From CAKSHP01 sp045636325 (GTDB lineage: Bacteria > Bacillota > Clostridia > UBA1381 > UMGS1253), in NCBI GenBank assembly GCA_045636325.1, contig JAZTXH010000009.1, positions 99,850 through 163,849 on the forward strand: DNA of 64,000 bases, given 5' to 3'. How positions within the stretch are numbered: the stretch's first letter is position 1; every line of letters starts with the position of its first letter. A model generated the notes under the pieces. That model had not been told where the DNA came from. It did no database searches and saw nothing but the letters and a program-made list of their open reading frames with translations. Shown one piece after another: positions 8,211 through 16,764 of the stretch. A program made the translations under genes and the position numbers.

Positions 8211-9653
8211 TCAAATTTCATCAAAACAAACACTTATTTCCTTTTTCATTCCATGTGAGCCAAACACCTGCCATCTACCCTCACCAAACCTTTGAAATAT
8301 AGCTTTTCTTTCATCGCGGCAAAGCGCAGAATCAGTATCAACCGAATTCATAAGCTTCGGTGCATACTGATTGTATTTCTTCTGTTCAGGCGTCATATCC
8401 TTTAAATTAATATAAATATCTCCTGTAAAAGATATTCGGTTTTTATAATCTATCAAAACGGTTTCACCTTGCAGATGACCACCGCTGCACTCATATACTT
8501 CAAAGCAAAATTCTCCGAAATTAAAAAAGCCGATTTGCCACATTAATGCGTTTTCTTGTTTATCTTCCCATAAAAATTGCAACTTTTCAGGATTCGGTGG
8601 CTTATATTCCGTAAGTGCCTTGCATATTTTCACATAAGGCTTATGATATCTGTTTCGCTCTCTAAATCCGTTTTTCCCTTCGTATTCATTTTTTAAACAT
8701 TCACCGGTTTTATAGCTCACAAAAATTTCATCAAACATATAAGCAAGCCCACAATGGTCCACATCAGCATGGGTTAAAACAATTTGCTTTTTTATCTGCT
8801 CAAATCCCTGCACAAGCTCATTATAAATCTTCGTCATTTCCTCTTTATAATACGTATATCCGCAATCTATAAAAAGGTATTTATCTTCGCTTTTTATAAT
8901 AGCAGTATTACTGCCGCAAGGCGGCTCAATTAAAATTATTTCGCTTTTTTCGCCTGCTGCGTGATGTGTTATACGGGGCTTGAAAGCATCTTTTCTGCTA
9001 TTTGCAAGCATGCTTGCAAACTTACTTATATTATCAAATGTTTTATAAGGCAGTCGCCCCTGCTCATCTAAAATCTGCATAGCAAGATTTGAATTTATCA
9101 AAATTTCTTGCTTTGCCTCAGGATTAATTTGCCCCGCTTTAATAAGACTGTCCGTAAATGAATTATAAAAAATACTGTTATCAAAAATCTTTTCGGCATG
9201 GTTATAGTCTATAATATTTACGGGGCAAATCTGCTTGGCTTTCTTAATAAAATTCAAAAATACAGACTTATCTTCCGTTAAAACTCCTACTTTAAATGCC
9301 TGTGTTTTTTTATCTGCTGCCTGATAACTTATATATGAGATATTAAAGTTATAATTATAAATAAGCCTTGCAATCTCTTTAGCGCTGCCGGGCCTGTTTT
9401 CAAGTAAAAATTCTATTAAAAAAACCTCTGCTGTTTTATTATTTTTTTGAAAATATCCGTTTTTTGAAAGTATTTCATCCGCTTTTTCAAGCTTATCTTG
9501 CTTTCCCTCTACATCTATAAACAAGGTATTGGTATCTACTGCTTTATTATAGCTTACCCTTGTTATATTCACTCCAAGTTTTGCAAAACATTCACTCGCC
9601 TTAAAAAAGGCACTTGCATCATCAGACATATTTGCAATGTACGTTTTTTTCAA
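8211..9653 (-). CDS. Tandem-ACT domain metallo-beta-lactamase-fold hydrolase
   Basis: About 480 aa. Two ACT-like domains (residues about 1-70, starting KKTYIANMSDD, and 75-150, with LENRPGSAKEIARLIYNY) precede a helical linker and a metallo-beta-lactamase fold from about residue 225. Metal motif reads THADVDHCG, i.e. HxDxDH in place of the usual HxHxDH; later ligands GGH, TGD and SHG are present. ACT domains usually bind amino acids, so an amino-acid-sensing hydrolase is inferred; substrate unknown. TTG at 9653 is preferred as start (GGGAG eight bases upstream, just past the stop of the preceding gene); a TTG at 9668 is the alternative. Confidence 0.8.
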   Translation of the reverse strand: MKKTYIANMSDDASAFFKASECFAKLGVNITRVSYNKAVDTNTLFIDVEGKQDKLEKADEILSKNGYFQKNNKTAEVFLIEFLLENRPGSAKEIARLIYNYNFNISYISYQAADKKTQAFKVGVLTEDKSVFLNFIKKAKQICPVNIIDYNHAEKIFDNSIFYNSFTDSLIKAGQINPEAKQEILINSNLAMQILDEQGRLPYKTFDNISKFASMLANSRKDAFKPRITHHAAGEKSEIILIEPPCGSNTAIIKSEDKYLFIDCGYTYYKEEMTKIYNELVQGFEQIKKQIVLTHADVDHCGLAYMFDEIFVSYKTGECLKNEYEGKNGFRERNRYHKPYVKICKALTEYKPPNPEKLQFLWEDKQENALMWQIGFFNFGEFCFEVYECSGGHLQGETVLIDYKNRISFTGDIYINLKDMTPEQKKYNQYAPKLMNSVDTDSALCRDERKAIFQRFGEGRWQVFGSHGMKKEISVCFDEI

Positions 9654-9668
9654 GCCAACCGCTCCCAA

Positions 9669-10313
9669 TTACACATTTAAAAACAGGTAAATACCTATAA
9701 GGTTTATGCCTAGATTCGCCCCTGCATGAAGAAAATATCCACCCCAGATATTACCGCATTTTTCATCGACATAGCAAAAACAAATTCCTCCCGCAAAAAG
9801 CCCTATCATACAAAGAATAAATATAAACGGATTAAACCAGCCCGAAAGCATTGTAACATGATAAAGGGCAAAAATTGCAGAAGATATTATATATGCCGCC
9901 TTTTTATTTTTCTCCTTTAACGAAAAGAATATGTAACCGCGGAAAAACAATTCTTCTATAAACGCATTTATAAAAATTATATTTGTAAACACAAAAATAA
10001 AATTTGATTTTGTGATGCTTTGATTTTCAAGTGAGCCTAAAATCATATCCGGGTCAAACTGTGCTTTTAAAACATTATATCCGATTATAATAATCGCCGC
10101 AATTAAAAACGCACCAACTCCGCACATAAGCATTGATTTTTTACTTTTTGTTTTTACAAACACATTCTTAAAATTATGTCTTATCAATAAAGGTCCACCC
10201 ACAAAAAGCAAAATTTTTACGATTGATGTAAAAAGATAGGTGTTATAAGGCGAAAGATGCAAGAGAGAATAAAGTGCAGGTATTAGTGCTCCGATTAAAA
10301 AAGTTTTTATCAT
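9669..10313 (-). CDS. CPBP family intramembrane metalloprotease
   Basis: 214 aa, about six to seven membrane helices. The glutamate pair and arginine of the ABI/CPBP family are seen as EELFFRGYIF and the second conserved motif as AIFALYHVTM. Family members are Rce1-like proteases, often linked to bacteriocin self-immunity or processing. It overlaps the flavodoxin gene by four bases (ATGA), so the two are co-translated; there is no bacteriocin gene nearby. Confidence 0.85.
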   Translation of the reverse strand: MIKTFLIGALIPALYSLLHLSPYNTYLFTSIVKILLFVGGPLLIRHNFKNVFVKTKSKKSMLMCGVGAFLIAAIIIIGYNVLKAQFDPDMILGSLENQSITKSNFIFVFTNIIFINAFIEELFFRGYIFFSLKEKNKKAAYIISSAIFALYHVTMLSGWFNPFIFILCMIGLFAGGICFCYVDEKCGNIWGGYFLHAGANLGINLIGIYLFLNV

Positions 10314-10855
10314 AGGCTAGCACCCTTTTCTTCTTTTGCATAGTTAATTAGCGAAACAATTGCATTTTTATCCGTAAAATCACCGTCAGCATCACAAAGG
10401 TCAATTAACATTTTTTCCATTTCGCTGGGATTTTTTTTATTCCGCATTATCAGCTTTAATGCCTTTATTGCATTCCTGTGCGGTATGGAAAGTTCAGAAA
10501 GAATCATTTTTCCAAGAAAATTAAATGTTTTTATATTTTCAGGCAAGCCGTTTTTAAAGTTTTTTTGGATAACCATTTTATTATAATATTCACTGCACTC
10601 AACAGGCGTAAGCCCCGTTGTAAAAATAATAATTTTTTTATTTTTTAAAAGCTCAATATTTTTTGTAATAAGACTTATTCCTGCAATAACCTCAGCATAA
10701 AGCCCTCCGCCGTAAATAATGGTGTCGTATTCTTCAAGGTCGTTTATCTTTACATTTTTTGCATCCTTTGCTTCACACTCAAGAGCCCCCGCAATCCATT
10801 CTGCATAAGCTTTTGTTGAGCCGTATTTTGATTTATATACCACAATTGCATTCAT
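10310..10855 (-). CDS. Flavodoxin-domain protein (HemG-like)
   Basis: 181 aa. N-terminal FMN-binding loop VVYKSKYGSTKAYAEWIA and the second loop IIYGGGLYAEVI fit the flavodoxin fold; length and the C-terminal helical part resemble flavodoxin-like protoporphyrinogen oxidase HemG-type proteins common in clostridia. Likely an electron carrier or quinone/porphyrin-type oxidoreductase; substrate not deducible. Its start has an AAAGGAG site. Confidence 0.8.
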   Translation of the reverse strand: MNAIVVYKSKYGSTKAYAEWIAGALECEAKDAKNVKINDLEEYDTIIYGGGLYAEVIAGISLITKNIELLKNKKIIIFTTGLTPVECSEYYNKMVIQKNFKNGLPENIKTFNFLGKMILSELSIPHRNAIKALKLIMRNKKNPSEMEKMLIDLCDADGDFTDKNAIVSLINYAKEEKGASL

Positions 10856-10926
10856 TTTTTTATTTTCTCCTTTTTGCTACAGTATACTATATGACAACTC
10901 TTTTTTCCTGTTTCTGTAAAAACTAT

Positions 10927-12315
10927 TTATAAATTTTTGTTTCTATTTTCTTCTCGACATAGCAGTGCAACCGCCTCGACGTGTGTCGTATGTGGAAACA
11001 TATCAACGGGCTGAACCTTTAAAAGTTTATATCCGCCGTTTTCATAAAGATATTTTAAATCCCTTGCCAAAGTGGCAGGATTACACGAAACATAAACAAT
11101 TTTTTCCGGTGCCATTTTTAAAATAGTGTTTAATGCAAGCTCGTCTGCACCCTTTCGTGGCGGGTCAAACACAACCACATCCGCCCTTTCCCCGTTTGAA
11201 TATAAATAATCTGTGATTTTTCCTGCATCGCCTGCATAAAATGACAGATTTTCAAGACCGTTGTTTTTTGCATTCAGCTTTGCATTTTCTATAGCCTTTT
11301 CAACAATTTCAATTCCGATAACCCTTTTTGCCTGCTTTGCCATAAATATTGATATTGTGCCCGCTCCACAATAAAGGTCAAAAACTGTTTCATTTCCTTT
11401 AAGACCGGCAAAATCCACCGCTGTTTTATATAAAACTTCGGTCTGGTCATGATTTATCTGATAAAAGCTTTCAGCTGATATTTCAAACACATAATCTTCC
11501 AAAGTGTCTTTTATGGTTTTTGAACCGTAAAGGCTTATATATCTGTCACCTAAAATAAGATTTGTTTTTTTGTTGTTTATATTAACAAGAATTGATGTAA
11601 CAGACGGTGCATTTTCCAAAATAAGCTTAACAAGTAAATCGGAATCCTTAAGCTCTTTTGTTGCCACCACAACGACCATCAAATCATTTGATGTTTTTCT
11701 TACAAAAATATGCCTCACCTCACCGATGTGCATTTTTTCATCATAAGCACGGCTTTGGGTAAATCGCATATATTCTTTAACTGCAAAAATAATATTTTTG
11801 CATTCTAAAGGACCCGTGATACAGTCATCAATTGCAACAACATCGTGGCTTCTTTGTTTAAAAAATCCGCACACAACCGCACCGTTTTCACCTGTCGACA
11901 CCGGAAACTGCATCTTGTTTCTGTAATTATAAGGATTTTTCATTCCTGCTACATTGTAAACTTCGACATCTGAAAAGCCGCCTATTCTTTCAAGTGCATC
12001 AACTACAACCCTTTTTTTCATCTCAAGCTGATATGAATAATCAATGTGCATCAGCTGGCAACCACCGCATTTTTTAAATGCATCGCAAGCAGGCCTGGCT
12101 CTGTAGGGTGACTTTGTTTTAAAACTTAAGATTTTTCCGTATGCAAAACTTTTATTTACCTTAACAATTTTTATTTCGCACACATCACCAACTACGCCGC
12201 CATGCACAAACACAGTAAATCCGTCTATTTTACATATGCCTTCGCCACTGCTTCCAAATGCAGTAATTTCGGCTGTGTATATCAGATTTTTCTTTACAGA
12301 AAGTATCTGTGTCAC
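10927..12315 (-). CDS. rlmD: 23S rRNA (uracil-5-)-methyltransferase, RumA/RlmD type
   Basis: SAM-dependent m5U methyltransferase. N-terminal TRAM domain, the 4Fe-4S cysteines in CDAFKKCGGCQL, SAM-binding VFDLYCGAGTISIFMA, catalytic FDPPRKGAD and the nucleophile motif YVSCNPATLARD are all intact. 462 aa, usual length. GTG start nine bases behind TGGAGG. Firmicutes often carry several RumA paralogs, so the exact target uridine is uncertain. Confidence 0.92.
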   Translation of the reverse strand: MTQILSVKKNLIYTAEITAFGSSGEGICKIDGFTVFVHGGVVGDVCEIKIVKVNKSFAYGKILSFKTKSPYRARPACDAFKKCGGCQLMHIDYSYQLEMKKRVVVDALERIGGFSDVEVYNVAGMKNPYNYRNKMQFPVSTGENGAVVCGFFKQRSHDVVAIDDCITGPLECKNIIFAVKEYMRFTQSRAYDEKMHIGEVRHIFVRKTSNDLMVVVVATKELKDSDLLVKLILENAPSVTSILVNINNKKTNLILGDRYISLYGSKTIKDTLEDYVFEISAESFYQINHDQTEVLYKTAVDFAGLKGNETVFDLYCGAGTISIFMAKQAKRVIGIEIVEKAIENAKLNAKNNGLENLSFYAGDAGKITDYLYSNGERADVVVFDPPRKGADELALNTILKMAPEKIVYVSCNPATLARDLKYLYENGGYKLLKVQPVDMFPHTTHVEAVALLCREENRNKNL

Positions 12316-12351
12316 CGTTTATTCCTCCAATCTACATAACAATTCATTTTA

Positions 12352-12380
12352 AGTATATCACAAACACCTTAAATAGTCAA
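12352..12380 (-). promoter_or_regulatory. rlmD promoter
   Basis: Minus-strand TTGACT (12375-12380), 17 bases, TATACT (12352-12357), with TGTGA just upstream of the -10. Confidence 0.8.
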
Positions 12381-12479
12381 TTTGTATTAAATGTCTTTCA
12401 AATTATACATCTATTTTTTTCTTGTATTTTGTCAAATTATATGATAAAATTAAGTATATAACAAAAAGGGGGTGTGTTT

Positions 12480-13334
12480 ATGGGTTTTAAGGAGGGGAGA
12501 CGCATAAAAAGCGGTGCACCAATGGATTCTGTAGCACCGTTTATTATGCCTACAAGAGGAGGTGCCTCCAATTATTTTTCCGCTTCTGTTGATATTGAAA
12601 GATGCGAACAACTTATTCGTGAAAAGCGCAAAGAAGGCTTAAAAGGTCTTGGTATGATTCATATATTTATGGCAGCTTATGTAAGACTCATTTCTCAGGT
12701 TCCGGGTGTAAACCGCTTTCTTCGCGGTCAACGGGTTTATGCAAGAAATAATATTGAAATATGCATGGCAATTAAAAAGGAAATGAAACTTAATGCGCCG
12801 GAAACAGTTATAAAGCTGCTGCCAAAACACGATGATACTTTAATAGATATTTATAATCAGTTAAGCAAAGAATTAATCGAAAACAAGCAGATGGGTGACC
12901 ATAATAATATGGATGGAGTTGCAAGGCTTTTAACAAAAATTCCAGGTGTATTTTTAAAATTTACCGTATGGTTTTTAAAGCTTTTGGATTATTTCGGGCT
13001 ACTTCCCCGTTTTCTTACGAAGCTTAGCCCATTCCATGGTTCAATGTTTATAACTGATATGGGCTCGTTAGGTCTGCCGCCGATTTACCACCATTTATAT
13101 GAATTTGGCAATCTTCCGGTATTTATTGCAATGGGCTCAAAAAGAACAGAATATGTAACAACTGCCGAAGGCGAGGTTAAAAAGCGTCGTTTAATTGACT
13201 TTACAATAGTTTGCGATGAAAGAATATGTGACGGACATTATTATGCAACTGCATTTAAAACACTTAAACGTCTTTTGGAAAAACCAGAGCAGCTTTTATC
13301 ACCACCTGAAAAAGTAGTTGAAGATATAAAATAA
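12480..13334 (+). CDS. Stand-alone 2-oxoacid dehydrogenase E2-like acyltransferase domain, catalytic His missing
   Basis: 284 aa resembling the catalytic (chloramphenicol-acetyltransferase-like) core of E2 subunits without lipoyl or peripheral-binding domains. MIHIFMAAYVRLISQVP and GSMFITDMGSLGL are recognisable core stretches. The active-site motif, HRxxDG in E2 enzymes, reads ERICDG, so the general-base histidine is a glutamate. There are no E1/E3 genes nearby. Start ATG 12480 is seven bases behind AAGGGGG; a GTG at 12474 is too close. Probably a distinct subfamily with other activity or none. Confidence 0.75.
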   Translation: MGFKEGRRIKSGAPMDSVAPFIMPTRGGASNYFSASVDIERCEQLIREKRKEGLKGLGMIHIFMAAYVRLISQVPGVNRFLRGQRVYARNNIEICMAIKKEMKLNAPETVIKLLPKHDDTLIDIYNQLSKELIENKQMGDHNNMDGVARLLTKIPGVFLKFTVWFLKLLDYFGLLPRFLTKLSPFHGSMFITDMGSLGLPPIYHHLYEFGNLPVFIAMGSKRTEYVTTAEGEVKKRRLIDFTIVCDERICDGHYYATAFKTLKRLLEKPEQLLSPPEKVVEDIK

Positions 13335-13344
13335 ATTGCATATT

Positions 13345-13388
13345 AAAAAACGAAGAAATCATAATAAAAAATGATTCCTTCGTTTTTT
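13345..13388. terminator. Bidirectional terminator
   Basis: 18-base stem with one mismatch (13345-13362 with 13371-13388), A run on one side and T run on the other. Serves the plus-strand E2-like gene and the converging nagB operon. Confidence 0.85.
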
Positions 13389-13395
13389 GTTTATA

Positions 13396-14106
13396 TTAAT
13401 TTTCAGAATATATAACTATAAGATCCGGATGAAGCTGAAGAATTGAAGCCGGCACTTCGGGAGTTATAGGACCGAAAAATGCCTTGTTTACGATTTCTTC
13501 TTTACTTTTGCCGTTTGCAATCAATAACACTTTTTTAGCCTGCATTATAGCACCCATACCCATTGTTATTGCTTCCTTTGGCACATCATCTATCGAATCA
13601 AAGAAGCGTGCATTTGCCTCAATTGTTGACGGATCAAGCTTTACAACGTGAGTTTCCTTTGTAAAAAATTCCTCTGGCTCATTAAAACCTATATGACCAT
13701 CAAAACCGATGCCCAAAAGCTGAAGGTCTATTCCGCCAAGCGCCTTAATACGCTCATCATATTTTTCGCCTTCTTTTTTCAAATCTTCTGCACAACCATC
13801 AGGTACAAATGTAAAATCGCGGCGAATATTAATTTTCGAAAACAGATTTGTATCCATAAAATAACGATAGCTCTGGTCATTATCGCCTGTAAGACCAACA
13901 TACTCATCCAAATTTACGGAAGTAACCTCTGAAAAGTCAACATCACCAGCCTCATATTTTTCAATAAGCTTTTCGTATGTTCCAAGAGGACTTGAGCCTG
14001 TTGCAAGACCGAGCACACTCTCAGGCTTTGAAATAACCTGTGCTGCTATAATTTCAGCTGCCTTACGGCTTAACTTTTCATAACTGTCTACTTTAATAAA
14101 TCTCAC
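13396..14106 (-). CDS. nagB: Glucosamine-6-phosphate deaminase
   Basis: Converts glucosamine-6-phosphate to fructose-6-phosphate and ammonia. 236 aa with LGLATGSSPLGTYEKL (sugar-phosphate loop), NLDEYVGL (catalytic aspartate region), and GIGFDGHIGFNEP (active-site Asp/His). Last gene of the operon with the beta-helix protein and the HTH-GlmM fusion, so the operon balances amino-sugar breakdown against cell-wall precursor synthesis. Confidence 0.95.
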   Translation of the reverse strand: MRFIKVDSYEKLSRKAAEIIAAQVISKPESVLGLATGSSPLGTYEKLIEKYEAGDVDFSEVTSVNLDEYVGLTGDNDQSYRYFMDTNLFSKINIRRDFTFVPDGCAEDLKKEGEKYDERIKALGGIDLQLLGIGFDGHIGFNEPEEFFTKETHVVKLDPSTIEANARFFDSIDDVPKEAITMGMGAIMQAKKVLLIANGKSKEEIVNKAFFGPITPEVPASILQLHPDLIVIYSEN

Positions 14107-14133
14107 TTAAATCGACACTCCTTGTATATATTT

Positions 14134-14802
14134 TTATTTTCTTTTTACTATATTGTCCATACTTTTAACAATACAGCCTGCTGCAAAAACGCCCCTGAGT
14201 GAATTAAGAGGGTAAACAGTTGTGTTCTTTCCTATCACTGTTCCGGGATTAAGCACACATGAGCATCCAACATCTGCCCCGTCTGCCAATACACCGCCAA
14301 TTTTTCTTATTCCGGTTTTATAATCAATATCCCCATGAATAACAACCGGCTTGCCGTCAGCCTTAAGATTAGAACAAATAGACCCTGCACCCATATGAGC
14401 GTGATTGCCCAATATAGAATCTCCTATATAATTATAATGCGGAACTTGCACTTTGTCAAGTAAAATACAATTTTTTAACTCCGATGAATTTCCGATAACA
14501 CAATTTTCACCGGTTATGACACTGCCTCTTATGAATGCGCCCGGCCTCACTTCACAGTAATGACCTATAATCGTGGGTCCTTCAATTACTGCATTTGGAT
14601 ATATTTTTACATTTTTTCCGACCCATACGCCTTTTTCTATTTCGAAAAAACCGTCCAAACCATTTTCAATAAGATTTTCAATATACCCTTTTATCTTTTC
14701 TAACATCTGCCAGGGATATTCGCTTTTTTCAAAAAGCTCTTTTAAATAGGGTGTTCTACATTCAAAAAGCTCGTTTGTTTTAACCTGCTTATTCAACACC
14801 AT
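14134..14802 (-). CDS. Left-handed beta-helix sugar-nucleotide acetyltransferase-like protein
   Basis: 222 aa. Hexapeptide repeats (VWVGKNVKIYPNAVIEG, IIGHYCEVRPGAFIRG, VIGNSSELKNC) form a left-handed beta-helix like the C-terminal half of GlmU, but there is no pyrophosphorylase domain. Similar clostridial proteins are annotated as UDP-GlcNAc pyrophosphorylase-related. It overlaps the glmM stop by 14 bases; start ATG 14802 sits only two bases behind AAAGGGG, so the next GTG or TTG may be used. Context suggests acetylation of glucosamine-1-phosphate, which is inference. Confidence 0.75.
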   Translation of the reverse strand: MVLNKQVKTNELFECRTPYLKELFEKSEYPWQMLEKIKGYIENLIENGLDGFFEIEKGVWVGKNVKIYPNAVIEGPTIIGHYCEVRPGAFIRGSVITGENCVIGNSSELKNCILLDKVQVPHYNYIGDSILGNHAHMGAGSICSNLKADGKPVVIHGDIDYKTGIRKIGGVLADGADVGCSCVLNPGTVIGKNTTVYPLNSLRGVFAAGCIVKSMDNIVKRK

Positions 14803-16411
14803 GTCCCCTTTCAATAATTTTGTCTGAAACAATCTGTGCATATTCTATGCATTTATCTTTACTTTCACACTCAATCATAACTCTTATAACTGGCTCTGTT
14901 CCGCTTTGACGCAAAAGCACTCTTCCCTTTCCTCCAATAAGTTTTTCCACATAAGAAAGCTCTTCAATCACTGCATCATCCGTCATAACTGATTTCTTAT
15001 CCTTAACGCGAATATTTTTCATATACTGCGGATACAATTTAACTGGCTCAGCAAGCTCTGACAAAGAACGTTTTCTATCACAAACTTCTTCAGTAAGCAT
15101 TATAGCTGTAAGTATACCATCACCGGTGGTCGCATATTTTTTCAAAATTATATGCCCCGATTGTTCACCGCCAAGACAATAATCATTTTGTTGCATGCTC
15201 TCATACACAAATCTATCGCCAACATTTGTTTGTACACATTTTATGCCCTCTTCTTCAAGGCTGGAAAGCAGTCCGCTGTTTGTCATAACTGTTGCAACTA
15301 TAGTATTGTGGTTAAGCACACCTCTGTTTTTTAAACGCTTACCTAAAATATAGAGCATTAAATCACCATCTACTACATTTCCGTTTTCATCAACTGCTAT
15401 ACATCTGTCAGCATCTCCATCGAAGGCAAAACCCATATCAAGGTGCTGTTCACGAACAAGCTTACAAAGATTTTCAATATGAGTTGAGCCACACCCTTCA
15501 TTTACATTAAGTCCGTTAGGTTCGGCTCCAATTACAACAGTTTGTGCACCAAGCGCTCCAAATACCGCTTTTGCAATCATCCACGAAGCGCCGTTAGCAC
15601 AGTCCAATCCAATTTTAAGCGATTTATATGAATGTGACGCAATAGAAATCAAATAACCAAGATATCGGTTTCTGCCTGATGCATAGTCTACAATGCAACC
15701 AATTTTCTCTCTGCCTGCCAAAGGTAGGTCATCAGATACAACACCAAATGCCTTTAAATCACCATCAATATAGCTTTCTATAAGTGAAGTTGTAGAATCT
15801 TCAAGTTTTTCACCATAGCGGTTTATAACCTTTATACCATTATCATAATATGGATTATGAGATGCAGTAATCATTATACCGCAATCAAACTCATCCTGAC
15901 GGGTAACATAAGAAACACTTGGTGTTGTGGTAACATGCAGCATATATGCATCCGCACCTGATGCTGTAATTCCTGCAACAATGGAATATTCAAGCATATA
16001 ACTTGACCTTCTTGTGTCTTTTCCTATAACAATTCTTGGTCTGTATCCAGCCTTTGTGTTACCTGAAAGCGCAGAAGAATAATACCACCCCAGAAAACGA
16101 CCAACCTTATATGCCTGCATAGATGTAAGCGTAAGGTTTGCCTCACCGCGAAAACCGTCAGTTCCAAAATACTTATTTGAGCCTAATTTCTTCTCAATCT
16201 TATGATTTATAGTAATTTTATCCTGTAATAATTCGTCTGTTGAAATATCAAACAACTCACAAAGCTGTAAAACCTTATCAATCTGCGGAATTGCCTGATC
16301 CATTTCCCATTTTGAAACAGACTGTCTGGAAACTGAAATCCTTTCTGCCAATTGCTCCTGAGAAATATTAGCGGCGGTTCTAAGTTTTAAAATTTTTTCA
16401 CCTATAGTCAT
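14789..16411 (-). CDS. glmM: XRE helix-turn-helix fused to phosphoglucosamine mutase
   Basis: 540 aa. Residues 1-65 are an XRE/Cro-type helix-turn-helix (ISQEQLAERISVSRQSVSKW). From about residue 80 (YFGTDGFRGE) a complete phosphohexose mutase follows: phosphoserine loop TASHNP (Ser184), metal site DGDADR, sugar loop GEQSGH and phosphate-binding RQSGTEP. No methionine lies between the HTH and the mutase, so the fusion is genuine and not two genes. The enzyme interconverts glucosamine-6- and -1-phosphate for peptidoglycan synthesis; the HTH suggests a metabolite-responsive self-regulator acting at the palindrome 16580-16605 (inference). Start ATG has an AAGGAG site. Confidence 0.88.
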   Translation of the reverse strand: MTIGEKILKLRTAANISQEQLAERISVSRQSVSKWEMDQAIPQIDKVLQLCELFDISTDELLQDKITINHKIEKKLGSNKYFGTDGFRGEANLTLTSMQAYKVGRFLGWYYSSALSGNTKAGYRPRIVIGKDTRRSSYMLEYSIVAGITASGADAYMLHVTTTPSVSYVTRQDEFDCGIMITASHNPYYDNGIKVINRYGEKLEDSTTSLIESYIDGDLKAFGVVSDDLPLAGREKIGCIVDYASGRNRYLGYLISIASHSYKSLKIGLDCANGASWMIAKAVFGALGAQTVVIGAEPNGLNVNEGCGSTHIENLCKLVREQHLDMGFAFDGDADRCIAVDENGNVVDGDLMLYILGKRLKNRGVLNHNTIVATVMTNSGLLSSLEEEGIKCVQTNVGDRFVYESMQQNDYCLGGEQSGHIILKKYATTGDGILTAIMLTEEVCDRKRSLSELAEPVKLYPQYMKNIRVKDKKSVMTDDAVIEELSYVEKLIGGKGRVLLRQSGTEPVIRVMIECESKDKCIEYAQIVSDKIIERGHGVE

Positions 16412-16560
16412 AATAAGTTCACTCCTTATTGATTTGCGTGTACAATACCACTATATTCAATAATACCAAAACAAATACTACCATTCAAGCAACTTTACCT
16501 TAAATTTCCTGCAACCTTAAGTTGCTAAAAACTTTTATTTTTCATTTCTTTTTCTTGTTT

Positions 16561-16589
16561 ATTATATAACAATTGGTCATTTCTGTAAA
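16561..16589 (-). promoter_or_regulatory. Promoter of the glmM-nagB operon
   Basis: Minus-strand TTTACA (16584-16589), 17 bases, TATAAT (16561-16566). Predicted leader of about 145 bases contains an inverted repeat (AGCAACTT 16489-16496 with AAGTTGCT 16519-16526). Confidence 0.8.
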
Positions 16590-16605
16590 TATTTATTTAC
16601 AGAAA
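16580..16605. promoter_or_regulatory. Perfect palindromic operator over the glmM -35 box
   Basis: Two exact 12-base half-sites, TTTCTGTAAATA (16580-16591) and its reverse complement (16594-16605), separated by TT. The left half contains the -35 hexamer, so a bound dimer would block RNA polymerase. The first gene downstream encodes an XRE HTH domain, the natural candidate ligand. The rest of 16412-16764 holds the leader and the DeoR-side terminator; no gene seen. Confidence 0.75.
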
Positions 16606-16734
16606 TTATTAAAATTGCATTATGCAAATCATTTAATTTTGTTTCCATATTTTATGTTCCCGCACACTTTTGTTAAATATGCATAATTTCAATAATTATT
16701 ATAATTTGACCTGTATCCGCTCTCAAAAACAAAT

Positions 16735-16760
16735 AAAAAGCCCGCCTTATAGCGAGCTTT
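16735..16760 (-). terminator. Terminator of the microcompartment operon
   Basis: Nine-base stem (AAAGCTCGC with GCGGGCTTT, one wobble), loop TATAAG, then TTTTATTT on the minus strand, five bases past the DeoR regulator stop. Confidence 0.85.
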
Positions 16761-16764
16761 AATA

